In this document: positions 6,618 to 6,649 of the stretch, piece by piece | Position numbering within the stretch: the first letter of the stretch is position 1 | Layout: each line of letters opens with the position of its first letter | Assembly (NCBI GenBank): GCA_900555075.1 | Contig: USJO01000044.1 | Coordinates: 1-6,649, forward strand | DNA length: 6,649 nt | DNA from: an uncultured Clostridium sp. | GTDB lineage: Bacteria; Bacillota; Clostridia; TANB77; CAG-508 | Reading direction: 5' to 3' | The notes under the pieces: generated by a model | What the model was told of the DNA's origin: nothing | Databases searched by the model: none | Seen by the model: the letters and a program-made list of their open reading frames with translations, nothing else | Position numbers and translations under genes: made by a program

Positions 6618-6648
6618 TACAAATTGCGATTTTTTATTGCAATTTGTA
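6618..6648 (+). terminator. Edge hairpin, possible terminator
   Basis: TACAAATTGC (6618-6627) and GCAATTTGTA (6639-6648) are perfect inverted repeats. In the plus-strand RNA the pairing extends inward by a G-U and two A-U pairs, giving a 13-bp stem around a TTTTT loop. It may be the terminator left from the decayed gene just upstream, or one end of a small mobile repeat. Any T-tract lies beyond the window, so the role is undecided. Confidence 0.45.
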
Positions 6649-6649
6649 T

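Noticed and set aside
1..6649. CRISPR array, tRNA or rRNA genes, phage or defence system
   Set aside because: No regularly spaced repeats, tRNA-like cloverleaf, rRNA sequence, or phage or defence genes were seen on either strand.

Overview
The window looks like a chromosomal segment of a low-GC, Gram-positive bacterium of the Bacillota, most likely a clostridial lineage. The signs are AT-rich DNA, heavy use of AGA, ATA and other A/T-ending codons, strong AAGGAGG-type ribosome binding sites, a lipoprotein serving as the solute-binding component, and a single-span membrane-anchored HtrA protease. This assignment is inferred from composition and gene type only. No species-level marker is present.

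Layout. Positions 1-223 are a gene-poor leader holding a well-formed extended -10 promoter. Positions 224-5068 carry a four-gene plus-strand operon for a nucleoside-type ABC importer of the BMP/NupNOPQ class: a substrate-binding lipoprotein, a 17-nt-tail-and-hairpin spacer of 68 nt, a double-domain ATPase, and two BPD_transp_2 permeases. The last three genes are tightly packed: the first permease overlaps the ATPase gene by 14 nt and the second permease abuts the first with no gap. Positions 5080-5145 are a long AT-rich hairpin with a duplicated arm, placed between convergent genes and probably terminating both transcripts. Positions 5154-6338 on the minus strand encode an HtrA/DegP-like serine protease with its own promoter. 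Positions 6375-6649 contain no intact gene, but show a decayed remnant resembling an Rpn-type PD-(D/E)XK nuclease/transposase and a hairpin at the right edge.

How the genes work together. The lipoprotein captures a nucleoside (or related small purine/pyrimidine compound) outside the membrane. The two permeases form a heterodimeric channel, and the tandem-domain ATPase powers import. The hairpin after the first gene would favour excess binding protein over transporter core, as is common in binding-protein-first operons. The protease is a separate transcription unit, probably for extracytoplasmic protein quality control, with no evident functional link to the importer.

I did not find a convincing new biological system here. 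The main content is a conventional importer operon and a conventional protease. The less ordinary points are the duplicated terminator arm, the intergenic hairpin with two competing pairings, and the gene debris at both ends.
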